Part shown: positions 36,410 to 45,727 of the stretch, one piece after another | How the letters are laid out: every line of letters begins with the position of its first letter | Numbering within the stretch: position 1 is the first letter of the stretch | Assembly (NCBI GenBank): GCA_004020545.1 | Contig: SAQE01000032.1 | Span: 1 to 64,000, forward strand | DNA: 64,000 nt | Source: Mesorhizobium sp. | GTDB lineage: Bacteria > Pseudomonadota > Alphaproteobacteria > Rhizobiales > Rhizobiaceae | Direction of reading: 5' to 3' | Translations under genes and position numbers: made by a program | Notes under the pieces: model-generated | Databases searched by the model: none | What the model was told of the DNA's origin: nothing | The model's input: only the letters and a program-made list of their open reading frames with translations

Positions 36410-37722
36410 GCGAGCGCTGGGCGCGCGCGGCCCTGACGGCCTACCGCTATGCGGGGGCCGTCGCTTATCCGCTGATCGGACCCTACGTCGCCTGGCGCGC
36501 CTCGCGCGGCAAGGAAGACCGCGTTCGCCGCCGCGAGCGCTACGGCGTCGCCGGTCGTCCGCGCCCGGAAGGCCCGGTGATCTGGATCCACGCCGCGAGC
36601 GTCGGCGAGACGATCGCCGTCGTGCCGCTGGTGGAATCGATCCTCGACTATGGCGTCAACGTCGTGCTGACGACCGGCACCGTGACCTCGGCGAAGGTTG
36701 CCGACGAGCGGCTTGGCAGCCGCATCATCCACCAATATGTGCCGCTCGACCTCAAGCCCGCGGTCAGCCGTTTCCTCGACCACTGGCGGCCTGAACTGGC
36801 GATCATCGCCGAATCGGAGATATGGCCGATGACCATCCTGGAGCTCGGCGCGCGCAACGTGCCGCAGGTCCTGGTCAACGGCCGGCTGTCGGACCGCTCC
36901 TTCCAGTCTTGGAAGAAGCGCTCCAGCGTCGCCGAGGCGCTGTTCGAGAACCTTGCCCATGTCGTTGCCCAGTCGGATGTCGACGGCGAGCGTTTCCGAG
37001 CGCTCGGCGCCCGGCCGGTCACCGTCTCCGGCAATCTCAAGGTGGACACCAATCCGCCGCCGGCCGATGAGCGGGCGCTGGCGACGCTGCAGCGCCAGAT
37101 CGGCGGGCGTCCGACCTGGGCGGCGATCTCGACCCATGACGGCGAGGAGGTCGTCGCCGCGGAAGTCCACGCGACCTTGTACAAGCGCCATCACGGCCTG
37201 TTGACCATCGTCGTACCGCGCCATCCCGACCGCGCCGACGCTTTGGCCGCGCAGATTTCCGGCATGGGGCTGACGATCGCGCGCCGCAGCAAGGGCGATC
37301 GCATTACGCCCGACACCGATATCCTGCTCGGCGACACGATCGGCGAGATGGGACTTTACCTCAGGTTGACCGAGATCGCCTTCGTCGGCCGTTCGCTGAC
37401 CTCCGAAGGCGGTCAGAATCCGCTGGAGCCGGCGATGCTCGACACGGCGGTGCTCGCCGGCCGCAACGTGCAGAATTTCCGCGAGGCCTATCAGCGCCTG
37501 CTTGACCGCGGCGGCGCCAAGCTGGTGCGTGATCGCGATATGCTGGCCGGCGCCGTCAATTTCCTTTTGACCAACGAAGTGGCGCGTCACGAGATGATGG
37601 CGGCGGGCGCGGCGACCGTCGACGAGATGCGCGGCGCGCTCGCACGCACGCTGAGGTCGCTCGAACCCTACATCCAACCGCTGGTCGTCAAGGCGCGCCT
37701 GAAAGGCGCCAACGGGCGCTGA
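36406..37722 (+). CDS. waaA: Kdo transferase (3-deoxy-D-manno-octulosonic acid transferase)
   Basis: 438 residues. It has a short N-terminal membrane anchor, then the GT30 signature WIHAASVGET with the catalytic glutamate, and a GT-B C-terminal half with EGGQNPLEPAML. WaaA adds Kdo to lipid IVA at the inner face of the inner membrane. It overlaps the DUF374 stop and precedes lpxK, so it belongs to the lipid A operon. Confidence 0.95.
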   Translation: MSERWARAALTAYRYAGAVAYPLIGPYVAWRASRGKEDRVRRRERYGVAGRPRPEGPVIWIHAASVGETIAVVPLVESILDYGVNVVLTTGTVTSAKVADERLGSRIIHQYVPLDLKPAVSRFLDHWRPELAIIAESEIWPMTILELGARNVPQVLVNGRLSDRSFQSWKKRSSVAEALFENLAHVVAQSDVDGERFRALGARPVTVSGNLKVDTNPPPADERALATLQRQIGGRPTWAAISTHDGEEVVAAEVHATLYKRHHGLLTIVVPRHPDRADALAAQISGMGLTIARRSKGDRITPDTDILLGDTIGEMGLYLRLTEIAFVGRSLTSEGGQNPLEPAMLDTAVLAGRNVQNFREAYQRLLDRGGAKLVRDRDMLAGAVNFLLTNEVARHEMMAAGAATVDEMRGALARTLRSLEPYIQPLVVKARLKGANGR

Positions 37723-37730
37723 CGCATGGC

Positions 37731-37755
37731 CCCAAAAATCGGCATCGATTTTGGG
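37731..37755. repeat. Short inverted repeat in the waaA-lpxK gap
   Basis: CCCAAAAATCG (37731-37741) and CGATTTTGGG (37746-37755) form an imperfect hairpin with a 4-bp loop and one bulged base. The following AAAGGATCAGGCGCAAG resembles the tail of common rhizobial intergenic repeats. It may be such a repeat or an attenuator within the operon. Confidence 0.55.
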
Positions 37756-37796
37756 AAAGGATCAGGCGCAAGCCCGAAGCGCGTGGAACCGGCGCG

Positions 37797-38834
37797 ATGA
37801 CCAGCGAAGCGCCGCCCTTCTGGTGGGAAAAGCCGGACTGGCGCGTGCTGGCGCTATCGCCGCTGTCGGCGGCCTACGGGCTGGTGGCGGGCCGCCGCAT
37901 GCGGCATGCGCCGCGCGAAAAGGTCGAAGCGCCGGTGCTGTGCGTCGGCAATTTCACCGTCGGCGGCAGCGGCAAGACACCGGTCGCCATCGCGTTGGCG
38001 AAACAGGCAAGGCGCATGCAGCTCTCGCCCGGCTTCCTGTCGCGCGGCCATGGCGGCTCCTTTGCCAAGCCGCATGTCGTCGACGCGCGGCACGACGCCG
38101 CCAAGCATGTCGGCGATGAGCCGCTGCTTTTGGCCGAGCACGCGCCGGTGGCGGTAACAGCGGACCGCGCCGCCGGCGCCAGGCTGCTGATGGAAAAGCA
38201 CGGCTGCGATTTCCTGATCATGGACGACGGCTTTCAGTCGGCGCGCATCCATATCGACTACGCGCTGGTCGTGGTCGACGCGCGCTTCGGCATCGGCAAC
38301 GGCCGCGTCATTCCAGGCGGGCCGCTCAGGGCCAAGGTCGTCGACCAGTTGGTCTTCACCAGCGGCCTGCTGAAGATGGGCGAGGGGAGCGCCGCCGATA
38401 TGGTGGTGCGCCAGGCGGCGCGCGCCGGCCGGCCGGTCTTCCTCGCGCATGTCGAGCCGGCGGATCCGGCGCGATTCGCCGGCGGCCGCTTCCTCGCGTT
38501 TGCCGGCATCGGCCATCCCGAAAAATTCTTCGACACGGTACTCGGCGCCGGCGGCGAGGTCGTGCTGTCGCGTGCCTTTCCGGACCATCACTTCTACGCC
38601 GCGGACGAACTCGCCGATCTCCTGGCGCTCGCGCGGCGCGAGGGGCTGCGCCTCGTCAGCACCGCCAAGGACGCAGCGCGGCTCCGCCACGGCAACGCGC
38701 CCGCCGGCTTCCTCGCCCAGCTCGACGTCCTCGACATCGAGGCCGTGTTCGAGCTCGATCACGTGCCGGAGCGTATCATCAACGAGACGCTCGACGCCTG
38801 GCGGCTGCGCAAGATGCGGAGTTTCTCGGCGTAA
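37797..38834 (+). CDS. lpxK: Tetraacyldisaccharide 4'-kinase
   Basis: 345 residues. The P-loop reads GNFTVGGSGKTPVAIAL, followed by SRGHGGSF and DEPLLLAEHAPVAV, all standard for LpxK, which phosphorylates the lipid A disaccharide at the 4' position on the inner membrane. It follows waaA, with a hairpin repeat in the 74-bp gap. Confidence 0.94.
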   Translation: MTSEAPPFWWEKPDWRVLALSPLSAAYGLVAGRRMRHAPREKVEAPVLCVGNFTVGGSGKTPVAIALAKQARRMQLSPGFLSRGHGGSFAKPHVVDARHDAAKHVGDEPLLLAEHAPVAVTADRAAGARLLMEKHGCDFLIMDDGFQSARIHIDYALVVVDARFGIGNGRVIPGGPLRAKVVDQLVFTSGLLKMGEGSAADMVVRQAARAGRPVFLAHVEPADPARFAGGRFLAFAGIGHPEKFFDTVLGAGGEVVLSRAFPDHHFYAADELADLLALARREGLRLVSTAKDAARLRHGNAPAGFLAQLDVLDIEAVFELDHVPERIINETLDAWRLRKMRSFSA

Positions 38835-38858
38835 TTGGCTGACGCCGGCGGGACAGGC

Positions 38859-39005
38859 CCCCCTCTGTCCTGCCGGACATCTTCCCCACTTGGGGAGATT
38901 GGACGTCACCGCGGCTTTCGCCAATCGCCGACGTGGACTGAGAGGGCGCCGAAGCTGCCAGTCTCCCCCCTGTTGTAGGGGAGATGGCCGGCAGGCCAGA
39001 GGGGG
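38859..39005. repeat. Large intergenic inverted-repeat element, copy 2
   Basis: Outer arms CCCCCTCTGTCCTGCCGG (38859-38876) and CCGGCAGGCCAGAGGGGG (38988-39005) are inverted with one mismatch. Inner CTTCCCCACTTGGGGAGATT and CTCCCCCCTGTTGTAGGGGA form smaller palindromes. The layout resembles the elements at 4246 and 58370. It fills the gap between the convergent lpxK and DUF2093 genes and may act as a bidirectional terminator. Confidence 0.85.
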
Positions 39006-39044
39006 CGCAAAGGAACGCCACACAGCGGTCTTCAGCGCAACAAG

Positions 39045-39278
39045 TTACCCTCGCTTGCGCAGCTCCGGATGCGCCTCGATCTCGCGGCGCAGCGATGCGG
39101 CCGCGCTCACATAGGGCTCCTGCCTGGCGACGCTCCAATATTTGAGCTCGTCCAGCGGAATGCTCTCGCCGGTCACCGCGCAGCGCACGAATGTGCCGGG
39201 GCTCGTCACCTGGAAGTCGCCGTCGAGATAACGGATGCGCGCTTCCTTGCCGCCGGGTCCTTCAAAACGGTTCATCAT
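39045..39278 (-). CDS. DUF2093 family small protein
   Basis: 77 residues from the ATG at 39278 (double Met). The chain EARIRYLDGDFQVTSPGTFV and CAVTGESIPLDELKYWSV identify DUF2093, a short alphaproteobacterial family usually found next to lpxK. Function is unknown. It is convergent with lpxK across the second inverted-repeat element. Confidence 0.85.
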   Translation of the reverse strand: MMNRFEGPGGKEARIRYLDGDFQVTSPGTFVRCAVTGESIPLDELKYWSVARQEPYVSAAASLRREIEAHPELRKRG

Positions 39279-39393
39279 GAAATGGCGCTTGGGTTCATTG
39301 GGGTTCAATCGCCACAAATCGTCGGCAAGGTCAAGCTTGACGCAATGCTCATGTCATATCGCTTGGCCGGCACAATGGTTTCCGGAGCCCGGC

Positions 39394-39978
39394 ATGGACA
39401 TCAATCCGACCCGCCTGACGTCCCTGCTGAAGGAGGCGCTGACGCCGCAGCCTGTGCCGTCGGCCAGACCCGATCCGGCGACCGCCGCGCTGGTCAAGGC
39501 GCTCGTCCAGCCGCCGGCGCCTTCGACGGTGCAATCGGCGCAGTTTGCCGTGCAGACGCTGAACGGCTCCTTGGCCAAGCCGCCTGCTCAATCGCCGCAG
39601 CGCCTGTCCTCGGCCGAGATCGAGAACGCCTATAGAGCCGTCATGGAACCGGACACCGGCACAGATTCTGCCGCGGCAAGGCCCCTGGCACGCAGGCCGG
39701 CGGCCGATGCCGATCAGCCCCCGCGAGTCGTCGCCCAGGCGCAGCCGGCAGCCGCCGACAACGCGGTCCCAGCCGCGCCGCCCCCGTCTTCGTTCTCGCC
39801 GGCCCTTGCTTCCGCAGTGCTGTTTGCGGCCAACACCAACGCGCCGCCGCGCGAAGGCGTTCGCCCCGGCCACGCTCCGCGATCCGAACCCGGCCAGACG
39901 CCGCTGTGGATGATATCGATCGTGACGGCCATCGTCTCGACCGCGACCACCACAATCGTGCTGTTGCTGCTTCGCTGA
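39394..39978 (+). CDS. Hypothetical proline-rich tail-anchored protein
   Basis: 194 residues from the ATG at 39394 with GGAGC upstream. The middle (about 25-165) is Pro/Ala-rich and probably disordered; the last 24 residues form one hydrophobic helix (LWMISIVTAIVSTATTTIVL) followed only by a few residues, so the protein is C-terminally anchored. No family is recognised. It lies between DUF2093 and LysR genes. Confidence 0.6.
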   Translation: MDINPTRLTSLLKEALTPQPVPSARPDPATAALVKALVQPPAPSTVQSAQFAVQTLNGSLAKPPAQSPQRLSSAEIENAYRAVMEPDTGTDSAAARPLARRPAADADQPPRVVAQAQPAAADNAVPAAPPPSSFSPALASAVLFAANTNAPPREGVRPGHAPRSEPGQTPLWMISIVTAIVSTATTTIVLLLLR

Positions 39979-39993
39979 TCGAAGCCGACCGGC

Positions 39994-40920
39994 CTAGATA
40001 TCGTCCTGCAGGAAGGCTTCGAGCTTCTCCGGCGCCAGCCCCGCCTGTTCGGCGATCCGCCGCGCGAGATCGGCGGCGGCCGCGCGGGGGCGCCCGACCG
40101 GGCGATCGAGCCAGTAGGACACCGGATTGAGCGCAACGCGATCATCGACGGCGACGATTCGCCCGGATCTGAGCTGGTCCTGTGTCAGCGGCGGCCGCGC
40201 CAGGGCAATGCCAAGCCCATGTGCCGCGGCGTCGAGCACCAGATTGTAGTCCTCGAAGCGCCGGTCCTGCGGGCGAGGGCGGTAGTCGACATCCTGCGCC
40301 GCGAACCAGGCGCGCCAGCCGGATGCATCGGAATCGTTGATCAGCGGGAACTTGAGCAGCCGCGCCGGGTCGCCTTGACCAATTTCCTTGGCCAGCTCCG
40401 GCGAAGCGATCGGGAAGATATGCTCCTCGAAAAGCTGTACCGACACGCGGCCCGGAATGCGGCCGCGCCCGCAACGCACGGAAAGGTCGATGCCTTCGTC
40501 GGCAAGGTCTGCCTGGCGGTTGTCGACGTCGAGCACGATGCGCAGCCGGGTCGGGTTGTTTTCCAGCGCCGCCATGCGCGGCATCAGCCACAGGCCGCTC
40601 ACCGAGGGAATCGAGGCTAGCCGCACCACGGCGGTGCCCCGCGGCTCGACCCAGCGGTCGGAATTGACGGAAATCAGCGCGAAGGCTTCGGTGGTGCGAA
40701 GATGCAGCCGGTTGCCCTCATTGGTCAGCGTCACGCCCCGCGCGTTGCGTTCGAACACCTTGAGCCCCAGCCAGTCCTCCAGCTTGGCGATCTGGCGGCT
40801 CACCGCGCCATGCGTGAGGTTGAGCTTCTCGGCCGCCGCCGAGAAGCTCCCGGTGCGCGCCGCCGCGTCGAAGGCGCGCAAAGTCTCCAGCGGCAGCATT
40901 TGGTTCGAGCTGTGATCCAT
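39994..40920 (-). CDS. LysR-family transcriptional regulator (GcvA-like)
   Basis: 308 residues from the ATG at 40920; GTG 40926 is possible. The helix-turn-helix is in FSAAAEKLNLTHGAVSRQIA, and the rest is a LysR effector domain with GcvA-type VRCGRGRIPG. It is divergent from the EamA transporter at 41011, so it probably controls that exporter. Confidence 0.9.
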   Translation of the reverse strand: MDHSSNQMLPLETLRAFDAAARTGSFSAAAEKLNLTHGAVSRQIAKLEDWLGLKVFERNARGVTLTNEGNRLHLRTTEAFALISVNSDRWVEPRGTAVVRLASIPSVSGLWLMPRMAALENNPTRLRIVLDVDNRQADLADEGIDLSVRCGRGRIPGRVSVQLFEEHIFPIASPELAKEIGQGDPARLLKFPLINDSDASGWRAWFAAQDVDYRPRPQDRRFEDYNLVLDAAAHGLGIALARPPLTQDQLRSGRIVAVDDRVALNPVSYWLDRPVGRPRAAAADLARRIAEQAGLAPEKLEAFLQDDI

Positions 40921-41010
40921 GCTCACAGCTGACCCTTGAATTGCTCGTTTGTCAATCGGTCTGCAATGGCGTTTTCTGGGCTCATGGTACTGAAAAACGA
41001 GGAAACGGCA

Positions 41011-41904
41011 ATGAGCGCTTACACCGGCACGTTGAATGAGACACAGCGCATAGACACCACGGCAGCCATCGCAGTGGCATTGACGGTGGCCGGTTGGGCC
41101 TCGGCCTTCCCGGCGATCCGCGCCGGCCTTGCTGCTTTCCAGCCGCTGGAGTTAGGCGCGCTGCGCTTTGCCATCGCGGCCGTGCCGGCGGCTATCTTCC
41201 TGGCGGTCAAGCGCCCGGCGCTGCCGAGACTCGACGAATTGTGGCGTTTTGGCTTTGGCGGCGCCATTTTCGTCGCGCTCTATACCGCCATGCTCAATTT
41301 CGGCGAGCTGACCGTCTCGGCCGGCGCCGCAGGCTTCATCATCAATGTCAGCCCGATCTTCACCGCGATCATGGCCATGGCGCTGCTCGGCGAACGCTTT
41401 TCCGGCATGGCCTGGATCGGCACGGTGATCTCCTTCACCGGCATCGGCATCATCGCGGTGGCCGACGGGCACGGCCTGCATTTCAACGCCGGCGCGCTGC
41501 TGGTGCTGGGTTCCGCACTGTGCTCGGCCGTCAACACCATCGTCCAGAAGCCGCTCTTTGCCCGCCATCATCCGCTGACCATCGCCGCTTCCAACATGGT
41601 GCTCGGCGCGCTCTGCCTGTCGCCCTTCCTGCCGGAAGCGTTTTCGCAGGCAGCAGTCGCCGACAATGCCGGTCTCGGCGCCGTCATCTATCTCGGCGTC
41701 GTGCCCTCGCTGATCGCCTACGCCGCCTGGGCGACGGCGCTTTCCCGCCTGCCGGCCGCGCGCGCCTCGAACTTCCTCTACCTCGTCTCGCCGACCTCCG
41801 CCCTGATCGGCTTCTTCTGGCTGGGCGAAGTGCCGTCGCTGCTCGGCGTCCTCGGCGGCGCGCTGGCTCTTGGCGGCGTGATCGTGGTGAATTTGAAGCG
41901 GTAA
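41011..41904 (+). CDS. EamA/DMT-family transporter
   Basis: 297 residues from the ATG at 41011 with GAGGA upstream. About ten membrane segments in two repeated EamA halves are visible (GAGFIINVSPIFTAIMAMAL-type and SNFLYLVSPTSALIGFFWL). Such drug/metabolite transporters export amino acids or other small metabolites. It is paired with a divergent LysR regulator. Confidence 0.9.
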   Translation: MSAYTGTLNETQRIDTTAAIAVALTVAGWASAFPAIRAGLAAFQPLELGALRFAIAAVPAAIFLAVKRPALPRLDELWRFGFGGAIFVALYTAMLNFGELTVSAGAAGFIINVSPIFTAIMAMALLGERFSGMAWIGTVISFTGIGIIAVADGHGLHFNAGALLVLGSALCSAVNTIVQKPLFARHHPLTIAASNMVLGALCLSPFLPEAFSQAAVADNAGLGAVIYLGVVPSLIAYAAWATALSRLPAARASNFLYLVSPTSALIGFFWLGEVPSLLGVLGGALALGGVIVVNLKR

Positions 41905-42022
41905 ATCAGAGGCTTGCGACTGTTTCCCGACTCAAATTGGTAAGTTTCACCTCGTCAGTCGTCGGCTCTTGATGCACGGGTGAGGCAAGCTATCTTGATC
42001 CAGCTTGACAGAGGGGATCGGG

Positions 42023-42781
42023 ATGCGAAAAGGGTTGATCGGCGCGGTTGGCTGTTTGCTGTTGCTAAGCCAAAAGGCATTCGCGGGCTGGTACCAGGTG
42101 GAAAACTACGAGGGGTCGATCGGACCGAACCCGGTGCATCTCTCGCTGCAGAGATATGCCAGCTTCGGCAGCGGCATCACTGTCGAGGGAAGCTATTTCT
42201 ACGACGCGAAGCAGAGCCCCATCGCGATATACGGCGAGGCTGATGGCCCAGAGCTCACCTTGTGCGAGATCGCAGACGACAAGGAATTTCAACGCATCAT
42301 CGTGATGGGGTCGAAGACGCCCGTTGATACCACCGGGTGCCCGTTATTTCTCGATCTCAGCGAGAGCGGCGCGACAGGGACCTGGAGCAAGGGCGCGGAC
42401 AAATTTCCCGTCACGCTGAAGAAAGTCGCGAGCCTCGACGACACGGGCGAGGGGAGGATCGCCGGAACAGTCGAGATTCCGTTCTGGGCTGAGACGGCCA
42501 CCGATAGGTTTGCCGGAATCTACACGACATCCGATGCCGGCATCTGCATGACCAAACTGCAAATCATCAACAAGAAGAAAAAGAAAGTCGTTCAGGAGAT
42601 CGGGTTCGACGATGAGGACTGCAACGCCGGTATGTCGACGACGCCCATTTATATGAACGTGGAAAAATGGGTGGAGGGAGGCAAGGACATCATTTCAGTA
42701 AATTTTGGAGGTGGCAAATTCGCAGGCGCGGACGACTATGTCTTCAACCCGAAGACAAAAAAATACTATCTGAAGAAATGA
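42023..42781 (+). CDS. Exported hypothetical protein
   Basis: 252 residues from the ATG at 42023 with GAGGGGATCGGG upstream. A signal peptide ends at LLLLSQKAFA. The mature protein has four cysteines (LCEIADD, TGCPLF, GICMTK, EDCNAG), possibly two disulfides, and a Lys-rich stretch NKKKKKVV. Lower GC than the neighbours. No family is recognised; it is probably periplasmic. Confidence 0.6.
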   Translation: MRKGLIGAVGCLLLLSQKAFAGWYQVENYEGSIGPNPVHLSLQRYASFGSGITVEGSYFYDAKQSPIAIYGEADGPELTLCEIADDKEFQRIIVMGSKTPVDTTGCPLFLDLSESGATGTWSKGADKFPVTLKKVASLDDTGEGRIAGTVEIPFWAETATDRFAGIYTTSDAGICMTKLQIINKKKKKVVQEIGFDDEDCNAGMSTTPIYMNVEKWVEGGKDIISVNFGGGKFAGADDYVFNPKTKKYYLKK

Positions 42782-42826
42782 TATTCAGTCGCCAACCCTG
42801 CTGTTGCGCAATAACCCAGGGGACGC

Positions 42827-44689
42827 TCACCGCCGCCCGAACAGCCTTTCGATATCGGCAAGCTTGAGCTCGATATAGGTTGGGCGGCCGTGGTTGCAGG
42901 TGCCGGATCCCGGCGTTGCCTCCATTTGGCGCAGCAGCGCGTTCATCTCCTCGGCCTTGAGCAGGCGGCCTGAGCGCACCGAGCCATGGCAGGCCATGGT
43001 TGCGGCTATTCTGTCCAACCGTTCCTTCAGCGTCTCGACCGTGTCGTTGTCGGCGATCTCGTCGGCGAGGTCGCGCACCAGTTGCTGCACATTGGTCTCG
43101 CCGAGCATCGACGGCGTCTCGCGCACCGCGACAGCGCCCGGCCCGAAGCGCTCCAGCCCAAGGCCGAATTTGGCCAGCGTCTCAGAATGCATCGCCAGCC
43201 GCTCGGCATCCTCTTCAGGCAGGTCGACGATCTCCGGCAGGAGCAGCATCTGCGATGGGACCGCGCGCGAATGCAGCGCGTTCTTCAACGCCTCGTAGAC
43301 CAGTCGCTCATGCGCGGCATGCTGGTCGACGATGACGAGCGAATCCCTGGTCTGGGCGACGATGTAGTTTTCGTGTACTTGCGCCCGCGCCGCGCCCAGC
43401 GCCGTGCCGAGCAGAGCTTCGGCCGGCTCAGCCACGCTGGCCCGCGCATCGGCGCTGGCAAGCGGACCGGTGTCGAAGGCTGCTTGCCCGTCCTCGCCAA
43501 AGCCGTTTCGCGCTGGCCGCGCCTCACCCATGTCCAACGGCCGCTGCGGCGAGCGGTCGAAGCCTGCAAAACCCGACGCACGAAAGGCTGCATCATAGCT
43601 GCGATGGCCGGCGGTCGGCCCAGGGTGCGCATAGGGCGCCGCGCCCGGTCGGAAGGCCGCCATCATGCCGGCTGCGCCAGAGGTCGCGGCGCGGATGCCT
43701 GCGCCCGCCAGCGCTTCGCGGATGGCGCCGACGATCAGCCCGCGCACCAGCCCCGGATCGCGGAAGCGCACATCGGCCTTGGCAGGATGGACGTTGACGT
43801 CGACGGTCGCCGGATCGAGCGACAGGAACAGCACGGTCACCGCATGGCGGTCGCGCGGCAGCACGTCGGCGAAGGCGCCGCGGATCGCACCGGCGATCAG
43901 CTTGTCGCGCACCGGCCTGCCGTTGACATAGGCATATTGCTGCAGCGCGTTGGCGCGCGTGTAGGAGGGGATCGAGACGTGCCCGGCGAGATGCACGCCA
44001 TCGCGCATGGCATCGATGGGAATCGCATTGTCGGGAAAGTCCTTGCCCATCACCTGCGCGACGCGGGCGAGCCTGCCGTCCGGCGTGTTACCGGTCGCCG
44101 GCAGTTCCAGCGTCGAGCGGTCGGAGCCGGCAAGCGTGAAGCGAACGCCAGGGAAGGCGATGGCGATGCGCTTGACCACGTCGCTGGTCGCCGAGCTTTC
44201 GGCGCGTTCGCCCTTCATGAATTTGAGCCGCGCCGGCGTGGCGAAGAACAGGTCGCGCACCTCGACCGTGGTGCCACGGTTTGCGGCCGCCGGCTTGACG
44301 GGCAGGACGCGTCCGCCCTCGATGCCGATCTCGGCCGCGCTGTCACCGCTCGCGGTGCGCGAGCGGATCGACAGCCTGGCCACCGAGCCGATCGAGGGCA
44401 GCGCCTCGCCGCGGAAGCCGAGCGAACGGATGTCGTGGATGTCGTCTGAGAGCTTGGAGGTGCAGTGGCGGGCGATCGCCAGCGCCAGCTCCGGTTCGGC
44501 AATCCCCGAACCATCGTCGGTGACGCGGATGAGGCTGAGCCCGCCGCCGGCGGTGACGATCTCGACCTTACTCGCACCGGCATCGAGCGCGTTCTCGACC
44601 AGTTCCTTGACCACGCTCGCCGGACGCTCGATGACCTCGCCGGCGGCGATCTGGTTGATCATCGTTTCGGAAAGCTGGCGGATGGGCAT
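42827..44689 (-). CDS. mutL: DNA mismatch repair protein MutL
   Basis: 620 residues. The GHKL ATPase domain is seen in [25 protein letters not shown] and [17 protein letters not shown]. The C-terminal domain has [12 protein letters not shown], matching the DQHA(x2)E(x4)E endonuclease motif of MutL from organisms without MutH, and ends [20 protein letters not shown]. It should nick the new strand in mismatch repair. The LysR gene lies upstream on the same strand. Confidence 0.96.
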   Translation of the reverse strand: MPIRQLSETMINQIAAGEVIERPASVVKELVENALDAGASKVEIVTAGGGLSLIRVTDDGSGIAEPELALAIARHCTSKLSDDIHDIRSLGFRGEALPSIGSVARLSIRSRTASGDSAAEIGIEGGRVLPVKPAAANRGTTVEVRDLFFATPARLKFMKGERAESSATSDVVKRIAIAFPGVRFTLAGSDRSTLELPATGNTPDGRLARVAQVMGKDFPDNAIPIDAMRDGVHLAGHVSIPSYTRANALQQYAYVNGRPVRDKLIAGAIRGAFADVLPRDRHAVTVLFLSLDPATVDVNVHPAKADVRFRDPGLVRGLIVGAIREALAGAGIRAATSGAAGMMAAFRPGAAPYAHPGPTAGHRSYDAAFRASGFAGFDRSPQRPLDMGEARPARNGFGEDGQAAFDTGPLASADARASVAEPAEALLGTALGAARAQVHENYIVAQTRDSLVIVDQHAAHERLVYEALKNALHSRAVPSQMLLLPEIVDLPEEDAERLAMHSETLAKFGLGLERFGPGAVAVRETPSMLGETNVQQLVRDLADEIADNDTVETLKERLDRIAATMACHGSVRSGRLLKAEEMNALLRQMEATPGSGTCNHGRPTYIELKLADIERLFGRR

Positions 44690-44734
44690 GCGGTGATTAT
44701 AGGCGGATTCGATTGGCGTGGGGGAGGGGCAACT

Positions 44735-45637
44735 TCACGCCTGCGCCACCAGCCAGTCCCTGACCTTGCGTGCGTTGTCGCTGAGCTCCCGGTTCTTCGA
44801 CCAAATGACGTAGAACGCGGCGCCGGTCCTCAGCACATGATCCGTCACCGGGACCAGCAGGCCGGACACCACCAGCCGCTCGACGAGATGCCGCCAGCCG
44901 AGCGCGATGCCTTGTCCCTCCATGACCGCCTGGATCACCAGGGCGTAATCGTTGATGCGCAGGCCGCGCTCGGCATTGCGCAGACTGGTTCCGGCGGAAG
45001 CGAACCATTCGTCCCAGTTCGCCGCCTCGCGATAGGGCTCCTCGAGATGGATGAGCCGGTGCGTTGCCAGTTCCGCGACGGTCCTCGGCATGCCGAACTT
45101 CGCCAGATAGCTGGGACCCGCGACCGGGAAGATCTCCTCGTCGGCCAAGGGCAGCGAATGATAGTCCGCCCATTGCCTGGGAATGCCGCCGCGCACGGCG
45201 AGCGGGATGCCTTCGGCGATGATGTCGAGATCGCGGTCCGCGGTCTGGATGCGCAGATCGATACCAGGCAGTTCGTCGCGGAACTGCTGCAGGCGCGGCA
45301 TCATCCAGAAGGAGCCGAAGGCGGTCGAGGCGGCAACCGTCACGTGGCCGCCCGTGACCTGCAGGCGAAGATCCTCCGCCGACTTGCGGATATGGGATAA
45401 GCCAAGCGACACATCGGCATGGAAGCGTTCGCCGGCTTCCGTCAGGCTGACCTGCCGGTGGCGGCGCTGGAAGAGCTTGGCGCCGAGCTGTTCCTCCAGC
45501 CCGCGCACCGCATAGGAAACGGCCGCCTGCGTCATTCCGAGCTCGCGGCCGGCGGCGGTGAAGCTCGACAGCCGGCCCGCCGCCTCGAAGACGATCAGGC
45601 TGCCGGCCGAGGGCAGGAGGTGGCGTAGGCTTCGCAT
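44735..45637 (-). CDS. LysR-family transcriptional regulator
   Basis: 300 residues. The helix-turn-helix is FTAAGRELGMTQAAVSYAVR, and the effector domain is of the GcvA/choline-sulfate regulator type with ADRDLDIIAEGIPLAVRGG. A palindrome (45636-45650) overlaps its start codon. It is divergent from the MttB-family methyltransferase operon, which it likely controls. Confidence 0.9.
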   Translation of the reverse strand: MRSLRHLLPSAGSLIVFEAAGRLSSFTAAGRELGMTQAAVSYAVRGLEEQLGAKLFQRRHRQVSLTEAGERFHADVSLGLSHIRKSAEDLRLQVTGGHVTVAASTAFGSFWMMPRLQQFRDELPGIDLRIQTADRDLDIIAEGIPLAVRGGIPRQWADYHSLPLADEEIFPVAGPSYLAKFGMPRTVAELATHRLIHLEEPYREAANWDEWFASAGTSLRNAERGLRINDYALVIQAVMEGQGIALGWRHLVERLVVSGLLVPVTDHVLRTGAAFYVIWSKNRELSDNARKVRDWLVAQA

Positions 45638-45650
45638 AAGCGCAGCTTAT
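45636..45650. promoter_or_regulatory. Palindrome at the LysR/MttB divergent promoter
   Basis: ATAAGC-GCA-GCTTAT has perfect 6-bp arms. It overlaps the LysR start codon (45637) and lies about 80-90 bp before the methyltransferase start at 45728, a placement expected for a LysR-type autoregulatory and activation site. Confidence 0.6.
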
Positions 45651-45727
45651 ACAAGAGATCAGGATTTTCCAGCGTCACAGCCATATTTCGTCTCGCTAAC
45701 TTGGCTGGGCGGGAAGAAGGAGGCTCC

